Source: Limnochordia bacterium
GTDB lineage: Bacteria; Bacillota; Limnochordia; Darwinibacteriales; SLO01
Assembly: GCA_007132635.1 (NCBI GenBank)
Contig: SLOG01000019.1
Coordinates: 1 to 34,919 of the forward strand
Direction: 5' to 3'
Length of the DNA stretch: 34,919 nucleotides
The notes under the pieces are model-generated. The model did not search any database and was not told where the DNA came from. It was given only the letters and a program-made list of their open reading frames with translations. A program made the translations under genes and the position numbers. This document shows positions 13,787 through 21,910 of the stretch, one piece after another (within the stretch, counting starts at the first letter, position 1; the number at the start of each line of letters is the position of its first letter).

Positions 13787-14065
13787 ATGAATAAGAGTGA
13801 GCTGATTGGTGCTGTTGCTGAAAAGACAGGTGCGACCAAGAAAGTAGCTGGCGACGCTGTTGAAGCTGTCTTCTCCGCCATTGAAGAGACCTTAGCCAAA
13901 GGCGAAAAGGTCACCCTTGTCGGTTTTGGCACCTTCGAAGTCCGAGACAGAGCTGCTCGAGAAGGCGTTAACCCCTCAACAAAAGAGAAAATCACGATTC
14001 CAGCCACAAAAGTCCCCGCTTTTAAACCTGGAAAGTCCTTAAAAGATGTAGTGGCCTCGAAGTAA
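13787..14065 (+). CDS. hup: DNA-binding protein HU
   Basis: A 92-residue histone-like protein that bends and compacts DNA as a dimer. It matches HU throughout: MNKSELIGAVAEKTGATKK at the N-terminus, VTLVGFGTFEVRDRAAREG in the core, a Pro in the DNA-intercalating arm (GVNPSTKEK), and FKPGKSLKDVV at the end. The ribosome site GAAGGAGG is strong, as expected for an abundant protein. An intrinsic terminator follows. It stands between divIC (divergent) and mazG. Confidence 0.97.
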   Translation: MNKSELIGAVAEKTGATKKVAGDAVEAVFSAIEETLAKGEKVTLVGFGTFEVRDRAAREGVNPSTKEKITIPATKVPAFKPGKSLKDVVASK

Positions 14066-14070
14066 CCCAC

Positions 14071-14095
14071 AGCCTGCTTATGCAGGCTCTTTCTC
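14071..14095 (+). terminator. Intrinsic terminator after hup
   Basis: AGCCTGC (14071-14077), loop TTAT, and GCAGGCT (14082-14088) form a 7-bp perfect stem followed by CTTTCTCT. Confidence 0.75.
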
Positions 14096-14134
14096 TGCCC
14101 AAAAACGTCCCGGTGATCCCGTGAGGAGGTTCTC

Positions 14135-14923
14135 ATGTCTGACCAACACCAGCTTGACAGGCTTCTGAGCATTATGGAAACACTGCGTTCACCCCAAGGA
14201 TGTCCTTGGGATCGAGAACAGACCCACGCGAGCATGATTAACGACCTAATTGAGGAATGCTATGAAGTCGTGGAGGCTATCCAGGACGGAGACCCAAAAC
14301 TCATGCGGGATGAACTAGGCGACCTGCTCCTCCAGGTTGTTTTCCACGCCCAGATTGCCGCTGAAAACGCTGAATTCGATTTCAACGACGTTCTGGAAGC
14401 GATTGGGGACAAACTCATCCGCCGGCATCCCCATGTCTTCGCCGACGAGCAGGTGGATTCCGTGAAGGACGTTCTGGCCAATTGGGAAATGATCAAGGAA
14501 ACCGAGTCAACTCATCAAACCCGCACATCTCTTTTGGATGGAATTCCCAAGAGTCTCCCCGCGATGCTACGAGCTGACAAGACCCAGCGCCGCGCCGCCA
14601 AAATCGGTTTCGATTGGAGCTGCGCTTCGGCGACGATCGCGAAGATCCATGAAGAAACGCTCGAACTGCAAAATGCCATCGAACAAGAAGATAATGACCG
14701 GTGTGAAGCTGAACTGGGGGACCTGCTTTTCTCCTTGGTGAACACGGCTCGCCACCTTGGCATCAACCCAGAAACGGCTCTGCACCGGACAACGGATACG
14801 TTCGCAGCTCGCTTTCGAATCATGGAAGGTCGCGCAGCCAAGGAAGGCCGCGTGCTGGAAGACATGTCGCTAAGCGAACTCGATTCCTGGTGGGACGCGG
14901 CAAAACGAGAACTCGAACGCTAA
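14135..14923 (+). CDS. mazG: Nucleoside triphosphate pyrophosphohydrolase MazG
   Basis: MazG hydrolyses nucleoside triphosphates, including aberrant dNTPs, to monophosphate and pyrophosphate. The 262-residue protein has two MazG domains. In the first, E40-E41-x2-E44 (LIEECYEVVEAI) and E60-D63 (DELGDLLLQVVFHAQ) supply the metal ligands; the second carries AELGDLLFSLVNTARHLGI. The N-terminal SPQGCPWDREQTHASM block is diagnostic. The ATG follows GTGAGGAGG. In B. subtilis the homologous domain sits in YabN, near mfd and divIC, so location is conserved although the orientation differs. The stop lies five bases from the convergent mfd stop. Confidence 0.95.
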   Translation: MSDQHQLDRLLSIMETLRSPQGCPWDREQTHASMINDLIEECYEVVEAIQDGDPKLMRDELGDLLLQVVFHAQIAAENAEFDFNDVLEAIGDKLIRRHPHVFADEQVDSVKDVLANWEMIKETESTHQTRTSLLDGIPKSLPAMLRADKTQRRAAKIGFDWSCASATIAKIHEETLELQNAIEQEDNDRCEAELGDLLFSLVNTARHLGINPETALHRTTDTFAARFRIMEGRAAKEGRVLEDMSLSELDSWWDAAKRELER

Positions 14924-14928
14924 CTGCT

Positions 14929-17900
14929 TCAGGTTGACTGCATTGCCTTCAGTACGTCAAACAAGAGCTCCAGAGCTTTTCCATTGTCCAAATCCCGCAC
15001 TTTAATGCGTAGACTCGGAATTCTGCCGGGCTGGTAACCCACACGTCCGCGGAACTTCTGTACAATAGCAGCGTACACATCGCGCTCAATAGCAATGCCG
15101 GCCAACAGCTTAATGGAAAAAAGACCTTTTTCGCTGGAAATAGAGGCTATACCTAGGTGCTTGGCCAGCACCTTGATCCTCGCTATCTGTAAGAGATGCT
15201 GTACTGGAGCAGGCGGGTCTCCAAAACGATCGAGTACCTCGGTTTCCAATTCGTCAGCCGCATCCAACGTGTGTACAGCCATGATCTTCTTGTACAATTC
15301 CACTTTTTGTGCCCCGTCAGTCACATACTCATCACTGATGTAAGCATCCGTATTGAGATCGAGCATCGGATCAGGAGGCTGCTGAACCACCGTTCCTTTG
15401 AGTTCCCGAATCGACTCATCCAGCAGCCGGCAGTACAGCTCAAATCCCACGGACGTGATAAATCCGTGCTGCTCCGGGCCGAGAATGTTGCCTGCACCAC
15501 GGATTTCCAGATCGCGCATAGCAATTTTTATGCCCGACCCAAGATCCGTGAGCTCCTTGATGGCCTGGAGTCGTTTCTCGCCATCTTCCGATAGGGTCTT
15601 GTCTCGACGATACGTGAAGTAGGCATATGCCACTCGATTCGTACGACCAACGCGACCCCGCAGCTGATAGAGTTGAGCCAAGCCAAGATGGTCAGCATCA
15701 TAGATGATCAGCGTGTTGACATTGGAGATATCCATTCCAGTTTCAATGATAGTCGTGCAGAGCAGAATGTCGTATTCACCGTTATAGAAGTCCAGCATCA
15801 CCTGCTCTAAGTATGCCTCGTCCATCTGCCCATGCGCGATGGCAATGCGAGCCTCCGGGACGAGCTGCTGCAGCTGGCTGTACACTCGTTCGATACCCCG
15901 TATTCGATTGTACACGCAATAGACCTGCCCTTGACGCGATAGTTCGCGGGTTATTGCCTGACTAACGACTTGGTCATCATACTCCATAACATACGTGCGG
16001 ATAGGAAAACGGTCTTCCGGCGGCGTCTCAATGAGACTCATGTCTCGGACGCCGACCATAGCCATGTGCAGCGTTCTGGGAATGGGCGTCGCCGATAGAG
16101 TCAGAACGTCAACATTCTTGGCGATTTCTTTCAAGCGCTCTTTTTGTACAACACCAAAGCGCTGCTCCTCATCGACAACCACCAATCCGAGATCGTGAAA
16201 TTTGATGTCCTTGGACAACATTCGGTGAGTGCCAATCACCACATCAATGGTTCCTTGCCTCAGGCCTTCCAGTACTCGTTTCTGCTCTCTAGTGCTCTGA
16301 AAGCGGCTCATCACACCGATGCGGATAGGAAATTGCTCAAACCGGTCAACGAAGGTACGATGGTGCTGCTGCGCCAGAATTGTTGTCGGAACAAGAACAA
16401 CCGCTTGTTTGCCGTCATTCACCGCTTTAAATGCCGCTCGCACCGCCACCTCGGTCTTGCCGTATCCGACATCACCGCAGAGAAGCCGGTCCATTGGCCT
16501 GGGACGTTCCATATCACCTTTTACTTCATCGATGGCTCTCTGCTGATCGGGGGTCTCCTCATAGGGAAACGCCTCCTCAAATTCCTGCTGCCACGGCGTA
16601 TCCTCGGGAAAACCATAACCCTTCATGGCTTCTCGTTCTGCATACAGCTTGAGAAGCCCCTCCGCCAGCTCCTGTACGGACTCTTTCACCCGTTTTTTGA
16701 CGCGGCTCCATTCCCCGCCACCCAGCTTCGAAAGCCGGGGCGATCCGTCCTGAAGACCGATATAACGCTGAAGCAGATGAATCTGGTCTGTCGGTACATA
16801 CAGCTTATCTTGTCCTGCATATTGGACCACTAAGTAATCCTTGTGGATCCCCGCGACTTCAAGCGTCTCTACGCCCAAATACTGGCCGATTCCATGGTTG
16901 ACGTGCACCACATAATCGCGCTGTTTCAGCTCAGACTCAGCTACTCTAAGGTTTTCCTCAATTCGCACCCGGGACCTTGGCTTGCGCTTGCCATAGATTT
17001 CGAGCTCTGTACACACAGCCAGCTTAAACGCCGGGAACACAAAGCCCGTATCAATCCCGCCCGCGGTGACGACTATGTTACCGGCCTTAAGCTGGTCCGT
17101 AACATCCTCGACGAAATTCGCAGGGATATCGTTTTCGCGCAGATGATCGACTAGCGCTCTACCCCGCTCTCGAGTGGCCGTCACCAACAGTACTCGATAG
17201 TGATCCTTTCTCCACCCGATCAGACGTTTGCTTAAATCATTCAAGCTTCCATGAAAATGTTCGACAGCCTGCAGACCAACGGTTAACGACTGCAGCTGGT
17301 CCAAGCCAGTCACTCGCTTGTCAAGGGACGAAAGTGTCAGCAGCTGCTTTCCGCGAATGTGCTCCGTTAACTCGCTAAAGTCAAAAAAGACTTTCTGGAG
17401 ACTGCTGAGAACCTTGCCTCGCTCGAGAGAGGCCGCCGTTGTTTCGCTGATGTCCTGCAAGTTTGCCTTGGCGCTGTCCTTGGCTCGGGCTGGCTCATCG
17501 AAAACAACTAGAGTCGATTCAGGGAGCGACTGAAGCAGACTTCGCCGTCCTGTGAGATAAGGGTAGTACTGCTTCACACCCGGGAAGTACAGCCTTTCCT
17601 GCAGTAGCTCAAGATGCCGCGACACTCGCGCCAAAAGGGCGTCGGCCTCCTGGGCGCGGTCCATACCCTCTAACCGCTCCGCCTGCCGAACAGCATCGTT
17701 CCACAGCTTATCCGTTATGGCCTCGTAGCTCAAACCGTTAAGCAACAGCTCACGCGCCGGAAATATTGTTACCGAAGACAGATTTTCCGTAGATCGCTGA
17801 TCGTCGGGAGCAAATGTGCGAATGGAATCCACTTCATCGTCAAAAAGCTCGATCCTTATCGGATCGGAGTTAGTGAAGGGGAACACATCAATGATACCTC

Positions 17901-18429
17901 CGCGTACGCTGAACTCACCAAACCCCTCGACTTTCGGCGTCCGTTCGTAGCCGATAAAGGCAAGCTGCTCACTTAATCGCTGCACGTCCACGGTCGAGTT
18001 GTGATCAAGATGGATAGAACTGTCATACCAACCCTGCAAATCCGGTACAGCTTCCTGCAGCGCCTGTACGGACGTAAAAACAAAGCTGTCCTTCTCGCTC
18101 AGAGCCGAAAAGGCCTCCAAACGACTCTTCCGCAGATCCCAGCTCTCCTCTGCTTCTTCGTGAGGCAGCAGCTCATGGGGTGAAAACACGGCAGTCGACA
18201 GCTTGGGTAACAGCGTGTTGAAATCCAAAGCCAGCCGCTCAGCCTGCTGATGCGTGTGGGAAATCACCAACGTTACTCGGGCAGACTGGTTAAGGGACGC
18301 TAATATGAGACTTTTCTGGGTTCCGGTTAGACCAGTCAGCGCTAGGTTTGCTCCGGAACGCAGCCTTTCATCGACATTTTGTATCTCTCTTGACTGTTTT
18401 ACTAGCTCTACTAGTCCATGTAATGCCAA
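14929..18429 (-). CDS. mfd: Transcription-repair coupling factor Mfd
   Basis: Mfd dislodges RNA polymerase stalled at lesions and recruits UvrA. At 1166 residues it is full length. Order of parts: UvrB-like N-terminal region (with TALTGLTGTQKSL-type degenerate P-loop and GEFSVRGGIIDVFP), RNA-polymerase-interacting domain (YVVHVNHGIGQYLG to PTDQIHLLQRYIG), then the translocase with Walker A GDVGYGKTEVA, DEEQ box (VVDEEQRFGV), LSATPIPRT, and the TRG region (QLRGRVGRTNRVAYAY), and finally the UvrA-occluding C-terminal domain. Start is TTG 18429, eight bases after GGGAGGGG. It is 42 bases downstream of pth, as in B. subtilis apart from the missing small fin gene. Confidence 0.97.
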   Translation of the reverse strand: MALHGLVELVKQSREIQNVDERLRSGANLALTGLTGTQKSLILASLNQSARVTLVISHTHQQAERLALDFNTLLPKLSTAVFSPHELLPHEEAEESWDLRKSRLEAFSALSEKDSFVFTSVQALQEAVPDLQGWYDSSIHLDHNSTVDVQRLSEQLAFIGYERTPKVEGFGEFSVRGGIIDVFPFTNSDPIRIELFDDEVDSIRTFAPDDQRSTENLSSVTIFPARELLLNGLSYEAITDKLWNDAVRQAERLEGMDRAQEADALLARVSRHLELLQERLYFPGVKQYYPYLTGRRSLLQSLPESTLVVFDEPARAKDSAKANLQDISETTAASLERGKVLSSLQKVFFDFSELTEHIRGKQLLTLSSLDKRVTGLDQLQSLTVGLQAVEHFHGSLNDLSKRLIGWRKDHYRVLLVTATRERGRALVDHLRENDIPANFVEDVTDQLKAGNIVVTAGGIDTGFVFPAFKLAVCTELEIYGKRKPRSRVRIEENLRVAESELKQRDYVVHVNHGIGQYLGVETLEVAGIHKDYLVVQYAGQDKLYVPTDQIHLLQRYIGLQDGSPRLSKLGGGEWSRVKKRVKESVQELAEGLLKLYAEREAMKGYGFPEDTPWQQEFEEAFPYEETPDQQRAIDEVKGDMERPRPMDRLLCGDVGYGKTEVAVRAAFKAVNDGKQAVVLVPTTILAQQHHRTFVDRFEQFPIRIGVMSRFQSTREQKRVLEGLRQGTIDVVIGTHRMLSKDIKFHDLGLVVVDEEQRFGVVQKERLKEIAKNVDVLTLSATPIPRTLHMAMVGVRDMSLIETPPEDRFPIRTYVMEYDDQVVSQAITRELSRQGQVYCVYNRIRGIERVYSQLQQLVPEARIAIAHGQMDEAYLEQVMLDFYNGEYDILLCTTIIETGMDISNVNTLIIYDADHLGLAQLYQLRGRVGRTNRVAYAYFTYRRDKTLSEDGEKRLQAIKELTDLGSGIKIAMRDLEIRGAGNILGPEQHGFITSVGFELYCRLLDESIRELKGTVVQQPPDPMLDLNTDAYISDEYVTDGAQKVELYKKIMAVHTLDAADELETEVLDRFGDPPAPVQHLLQIARIKVLAKHLGIASISSEKGLFSIKLLAGIAIERDVYAAIVQKFRGRVGYQPGRIPSLRIKVRDLDNGKALELLFDVLKAMQST

Positions 18430-18471
18430 CGCGGCTTCCCCTCCCAGCCCGCGCCGAAAAGGGCCTGTCCA

Positions 18472-19059
18472 TCAAGCCCCCGACGAGGGTTGTTCATTTA
18501 CGCGGTTAAATTCGCTCATAGTCGCTGCCAATCCTGTTGCTAACCAAGATTCTACAGCCTCCGCACTTACAGAAACTGCCTGGCACAGTGACACCCGCGA
18601 CTCGGCATCCAAAGCTGCCAAGACAAAATCGGCCGCCGGTACGTGCGGCGGACTTGAACCAATTCCGATGCGAAGCCGAGGAAACGCAGAACTGCCAACA
18701 CAGCGGATAATGTCCGCTAAGCCATTATGTCCACCAGAGCTGCCTCGCCCGCGCAGCCGTATTCTCCCCGGCTCAAGAGCCAGATCATCAACCACAACGA
18801 GAAAGTCATCCAGTTCAACCTTATAGTAACCCAACACAGCCCTAACCGCTTCCCCACTACGATTCATGAACGTCTGCGGTTTGACTAACACGGCCTTGGT
18901 ACCGCGGATCAAGCCGACACCCAACTTTGCTCGGTGTCGGCACTGCGTGGTCGGGATAGACCACCTTCGGCTCAGCGCGTCAATCACCCAGAATCCCGCG
19001 TTATGCCGGGTGTTCTGGTACTGAACGCCGGGATTTCCCAGCCCAACAACTACTTTCAC
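18472..19059 (-). CDS. pth: Peptidyl-tRNA hydrolase
   Basis: Pth frees tRNA from prematurely released peptidyl-tRNA. The 195-residue protein has VVVGLGNPGVQYQNTRHNAG with catalytic His19 and Asn9, LVKPQTFMNRSGEAV, VVVDDLALEPGRIRLR with the Asp that activates His, and SSGGHNGL with the substrate-binding Asn. Start is GTG 19059, eight bases after AAGGAG. It lies between the L25 gene and mfd, the order found in B. subtilis (ctc, spoVC, mfd). A hairpin precedes it. Confidence 0.97.
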   Translation of the reverse strand: MKVVVGLGNPGVQYQNTRHNAGFWVIDALSRRWSIPTTQCRHRAKLGVGLIRGTKAVLVKPQTFMNRSGEAVRAVLGYYKVELDDFLVVVDDLALEPGRIRLRGRGSSGGHNGLADIIRCVGSSAFPRLRIGIGSSPPHVPAADFVLAALDAESRVSLCQAVSVSAEAVESWLATGLAATMSEFNRVNEQPSSGA

Positions 19060-19086
19060 TCGATAAACTCCTTAATGAAGCAACAA

Positions 19087-19117
19087 CAAGAACGCACAGC
19101 AGCACTGTGCATTCTTG
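19087..19117 (-). terminator. Hairpin between the L25 gene and pth, terminator-like
   Basis: Arms CAAGAA/TTCTTG and GCACAG/CTGTGC, with one internal mismatch, form a 12-bp stem around a 5-base loop. On the minus strand the tail is TTGTTGTTGC, only partly T-rich, so termination is probably incomplete and pth may be read through. Confidence 0.55.
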
Positions 19118-19139
19118 TCAGCACTCCTATGCGGCCTCA

Positions 19140-19790
19140 CTACTCTTCGTCATCATCGGAAGCTTCTTCGTCATCGGCGCCTTCTGCATCCATATCTTCT
19201 TCGCCTTCCAGAAGCTCGTCTTCCTCTTCCTCGGGCTCTTCTTCGATCGTTGGCAGCGTAATGGATACAATCAGTTCATCCGGATCCTCGATGATTCGCA
19301 CACCCTCCAGAGCCGGGAGCTGTTCAACATAGATACTGTCACCGATACCCAATTCGGAGATATCAACTTCATAGACCTCCGGAATGGCCATAGGAAGACA
19401 AGCTACGGTGAGCTCACGCATGACTTGGTTGATGACCCCTTCATCATCAGCACGCTCATCCTCACCCACAAGGGTGATGCTTACCGTAGTCTCAATCTCG
19501 CGATCCATGGAGACCTCATAGAAGTCTACATGAAGCACATTCTGCTTCACTGGATGCCGTTGGACTTCCTTCACCAGTACCGGCCGTTTCTGCCCCTCAA
19601 CCTCCAAGTCGATAAGGCTTGACGTAGACTGAATCGCCTTATCCAATGCCAAACTGTTGACCTGCAGAGTAACAGGTGGCCTCTCTGGACTGTAAATGAC
19701 CGCAGGAATGTGTCCTGCTCGCCGCAGTCGAGTGGCGGCCGAACTCCCGACCTCGCCCCGCAAATCGGCTGCTAGTTTATAGCTTGCCAT
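19140..19790 (-). CDS. rplY: Ribosomal protein bL25, Ctc/TL5 type
   Basis: bL25 binds 5S rRNA; the long Ctc/TL5 form adds a C-terminal beta domain. This 216-residue protein has the N-terminal L25 domain (LRGEVGSSAATRLRRAGHIPAVIY, then VLVKEVQRHPVKQNVLHVDFYEV) and the TL5 C-domain (VEVDIS-like region, LGIGDSIYVEQLPALEGV, VSITLPTIEEE). It ends with a very acidic, Glu/Asp-rich tail of some 30 residues. The ATG follows GGGAGGAG at eight bases. It has a near-consensus promoter of its own. In B. subtilis ctc follows gcaD-prs; here prs is absent. Confidence 0.95.
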   Translation of the reverse strand: MASYKLAADLRGEVGSSAATRLRRAGHIPAVIYSPERPPVTLQVNSLALDKAIQSTSSLIDLEVEGQKRPVLVKEVQRHPVKQNVLHVDFYEVSMDREIETTVSITLVGEDERADDEGVINQVMRELTVACLPMAIPEVYEVDISELGIGDSIYVEQLPALEGVRIIEDPDELIVSITLPTIEEEPEEEEDELLEGEEDMDAEGADDEEASDDDEE

Positions 19791-19824
19791 ACATCATACT
19801 CCTCCCTTAGACGATCGCTGATAC

Positions 19825-19854
19825 ATTATACCACTGTTGGTAAATCAGAGTCAA
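19825..19854 (-). promoter_or_regulatory. Sigma-A promoter for the L25 gene
   Basis: TTGACT (19854-19849) and a perfect TATAAT (19830-19825), with an 18-base spacer, lie in the short gap between glmU and the L25 gene. The B. subtilis ctc promoter is sigma-B type; this one reads as the housekeeping type. Confidence 0.8.
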
Positions 19855-19871
19855 ACCGCTTCTTAGTGGGA

Positions 19872-21185
19872 TCACTTACCGTGTTTCTCTACCCATTGTT
19901 TCTTGTTCACTTGGCGTGCCCTGCCCAATGCTAAGGCTGCTGCCGGCACATCATCAGTCAGTGTCGATCCAGCTCCCACGTAAGCTCGCCGGCCCAAACG
20001 TATCGGGGCCACCAAACTCGTATTGCTTCCGACAAAGACATCGTCTTCGATTACTGTGCGGTGCTTTGTCTGCCCATCATAATTGCAGGTAATAGTCCCG
20101 CACCCGATATTAACGCCCGAACCGATATCCGCATCGCCGATATAACTGTGATGAGGGATCTTTGTGTTTACACCCACAACAGAATTCTTTAGTTCAACAA
20201 AGTCACCGATACGGCAGTCTGATCCCACACGCGTACCTGGGCGGAGATAGGCAAAGGGGCCGATGCTGCACCGGTTTCCAACACAGGCTCCCTCCAAAAC
20301 AGCATGCGGACCAATACTACAGTCCGTACCGATTTCCGTGCCTGCGTAAATGCAGGTCCCTGGCTGAATCACTGTATCCATGCCGATACGGCAGTCCGCC
20401 TCAATGTAAACGGACGACGGATCGACTATAGTGACACCCTCCCGCATCCAGTGTTCGGCAGTTCGGCGCTGCATAACCGCTTCTGCGTCCGCCAGCTGCA
20501 CGCGATCGTTGATTCCCGCCGCCTCCGACGCATCACTCAACAGAAATGGCAAAACGGGATAGCCATCAGCCACCATCAGCGGCAGCACATCAGGGAGGTA
20601 GTATTCGCCCTGGGCATTATCGGGTGTGACAGCGGTTAAGTAACGAAACAGCAGCTCGCTGTCAAAACAGTATGTGCCGGTGTTGATCTCGCGAATGGCG
20701 AGTTCGGCCTCGGACGCATCCTTGTGTTCGATAATTCGCTGGACCTTTGCTCCTTGGCGCATGATCCGCCCATAACCGGTTGGGTCCGTTACCTCGGCAG
20801 TGATAACGACAGCGACAGCCTGCTGGTCACGATGGAAATCCAGCACTTTCCGGAAAGTCTCGGGACGAAACAGAGGTGTGTCTCCGTACGTAACCAAAAC
20901 AGGACCGGAAAAACCCTCTAGGTGGGAACGGCATTGATCCACGGCATGACCAGTACCCAACTGCTGACTCTGCGTGACGCACTCGGAAGCGTTTACCACC
21001 TGGCGAACGCTTTCCCCTTGGTGGCCGACAACTACGTAGACACGACCAAGACCCGCTCCGCGCACACTGTTTACTACGTGTGCAACCATGGGCTGGCCGG
21101 CGATAGGATGCAGCACCTTCGCTGTCTTTGATTTCATTCGAGTCCCTTGACCTGCCGCCAATACGATGGCAGCCTCGTTCTCCAT
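19872..21185 (-). CDS. glmU: Bifunctional UDP-GlcNAc pyrophosphorylase / GlcN-1-P acetyltransferase
   Basis: GlmU makes UDP-GlcNAc for peptidoglycan in two steps. The 437-residue protein has an N-terminal uridylyltransferase domain (AAIVLAAGQGTRMKSKTAKVLH, QQLGTGHAV, TYGDTPLF, INTGTYCF) and a C-terminal left-handed beta-helix of hexapeptide repeats. The acetyltransferase site is seen in GPFAYLRPGTRVG, KNSVVG, NIGCGTITCNYDG and HRTVIEDDVFVGSNTSLVAPI. ATG 21185 after GGGGGA gives the canonical start; an ATG at 21203 is less likely. It follows the DUF559 gene by 19 bases and precedes the L25 gene. Confidence 0.97.
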   Translation of the reverse strand: MENEAAIVLAAGQGTRMKSKTAKVLHPIAGQPMVAHVVNSVRGAGLGRVYVVVGHQGESVRQVVNASECVTQSQQLGTGHAVDQCRSHLEGFSGPVLVTYGDTPLFRPETFRKVLDFHRDQQAVAVVITAEVTDPTGYGRIMRQGAKVQRIIEHKDASEAELAIREINTGTYCFDSELLFRYLTAVTPDNAQGEYYLPDVLPLMVADGYPVLPFLLSDASEAAGINDRVQLADAEAVMQRRTAEHWMREGVTIVDPSSVYIEADCRIGMDTVIQPGTCIYAGTEIGTDCSIGPHAVLEGACVGNRCSIGPFAYLRPGTRVGSDCRIGDFVELKNSVVGVNTKIPHHSYIGDADIGSGVNIGCGTITCNYDGQTKHRTVIEDDVFVGSNTSLVAPIRLGRRAYVGAGSTLTDDVPAAALALGRARQVNKKQWVEKHGK

Positions 21186-21204
21186 TTGTGTCCCCCATTT
21201 CATC

Positions 21205-21756
21205 TCAGCGTCGACCTTTATCTGAAGGGAATTCTCTATTCAGCCACTGCTCGAAAAGCTCGTGCTCAGCATCCGCCTCTGATTGAGCTTCTTTGCGGTT
21301 CTTTTTCCGCTCTTGCTCCAGGCGCGCTTTTTCCTTCTCCGTCTCTTCGCGTTGCACAACTCTCTGGCGAATGCGCTGCATTTCATCCTCGTCGAGAGTC
21401 TGGGTCAGTGCCGTCGTCTGCACAGGTTGATTCAGCGTCTGCTCGCGTCTCCAAAGGGCCTGTACTTTCCGTCCGAAATCCCGCAGTATGCCGCGGTTTT
21501 TTACTTCGCTTCCAGTAATGCGCAGAACCGTGAAGCCTTGCGTTCGCAGATATGCATCTTTGCGTCGGTCTCGGGAAACACTGTCTCGCGTGAGATGCAC
21601 ATAGCCATCGACTTCGATGACAATGTGCCTTCCGACCAAAACATCAATTTCGTAGCGATCAATTCTGGCGCGGTGCCTGAAAGGAACTCCGCGGCGCTTG
21701 AGTTCTGCTATCACCTTTCTTTCGCTGCTCAGGCCGTTGTCGTGTTCTCGCTCCAT
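21205..21756 (-). CDS. DUF559 (Vsr-like endonuclease-fold) protein
   Basis: A 183-residue protein whose first ~110 residues match DUF559, a PD-(D/E)xK nuclease-like fold related to Vsr. Visible are RHRARIDRYEIDVLVGRHIV followed by IEVDGYVH (the Asp...Glu-x-Asp core; the usual Lys is Asp here, as is common in DUF559), and DRRKDAYLRTQGFTVLRITG. The C-terminal ~70 residues are a highly charged Glu/Lys/Arg-rich coiled coil (REETEKEKARLEQERKKNRK). ATG 21756 follows GAGGTG. It is apparently cotranscribed with glmU, an unusual partner; it takes the place of genes such as spoVG in B. subtilis. No methylase or restriction partner is nearby. Confidence 0.8.
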   Translation of the reverse strand: MEREHDNGLSSERKVIAELKRRGVPFRHRARIDRYEIDVLVGRHIVIEVDGYVHLTRDSVSRDRRKDAYLRTQGFTVLRITGSEVKNRGILRDFGRKVQALWRREQTLNQPVQTTALTQTLDEDEMQRIRQRVVQREETEKEKARLEQERKKNRKEAQSEADAEHELFEQWLNREFPSDKGRR

Positions 21757-21790
21757 GAGGCACCTCATTTGCGGCAGCGGCAGTTTCCAC

Positions 21791-21814
21791 AAAAAAACTC
21801 GTCACAGGGACGAG
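21791..21814 (-). terminator. Intrinsic terminator or leader attenuator upstream of DUF559-glmU
   Basis: On the minus strand CTCGTC (21814-21809), loop CCTGT and GACGAG (21803-21798) are followed by seven Ts. It may end the ispE/nucleotidyltransferase transcript, but a candidate promoter lies upstream of it, so it could also act within the DUF559-glmU leader. Confidence 0.75.
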
Positions 21815-21881
21815 AATTCATTCTAAGAAGATACAACTAGCAGTCACCAATCTATTAGAGGAGTCTATGCTAGCCTCAACA

Positions 21882-21910
21882 AGTATAGCAAATAAAACCC
21901 GCGAGATCAA
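21882..21910 (-). promoter_or_regulatory. Candidate promoter for DUF559-glmU
   Basis: TTGATC (21910-21905), a 17-base spacer and TATACT (21887-21882). The -35 overlaps the stop codon of the nucleotidyltransferase gene. The transcript would have a ~120-base leader containing the hairpin at 21791-21814. Confidence 0.6.

Noticed and set aside
16144..16833. Open frame of 229 codons on the plus strand inside mfd
   Set aside because: Antisense to well-conserved Mfd motor motifs, no family resemblance, no ribosome site; a shadow frame.
21283..21840. Open frame of 185 codons antisense to DUF559
   Set aside because: Mirror of the charged coiled-coil coding region; no domain or ribosome-site support.
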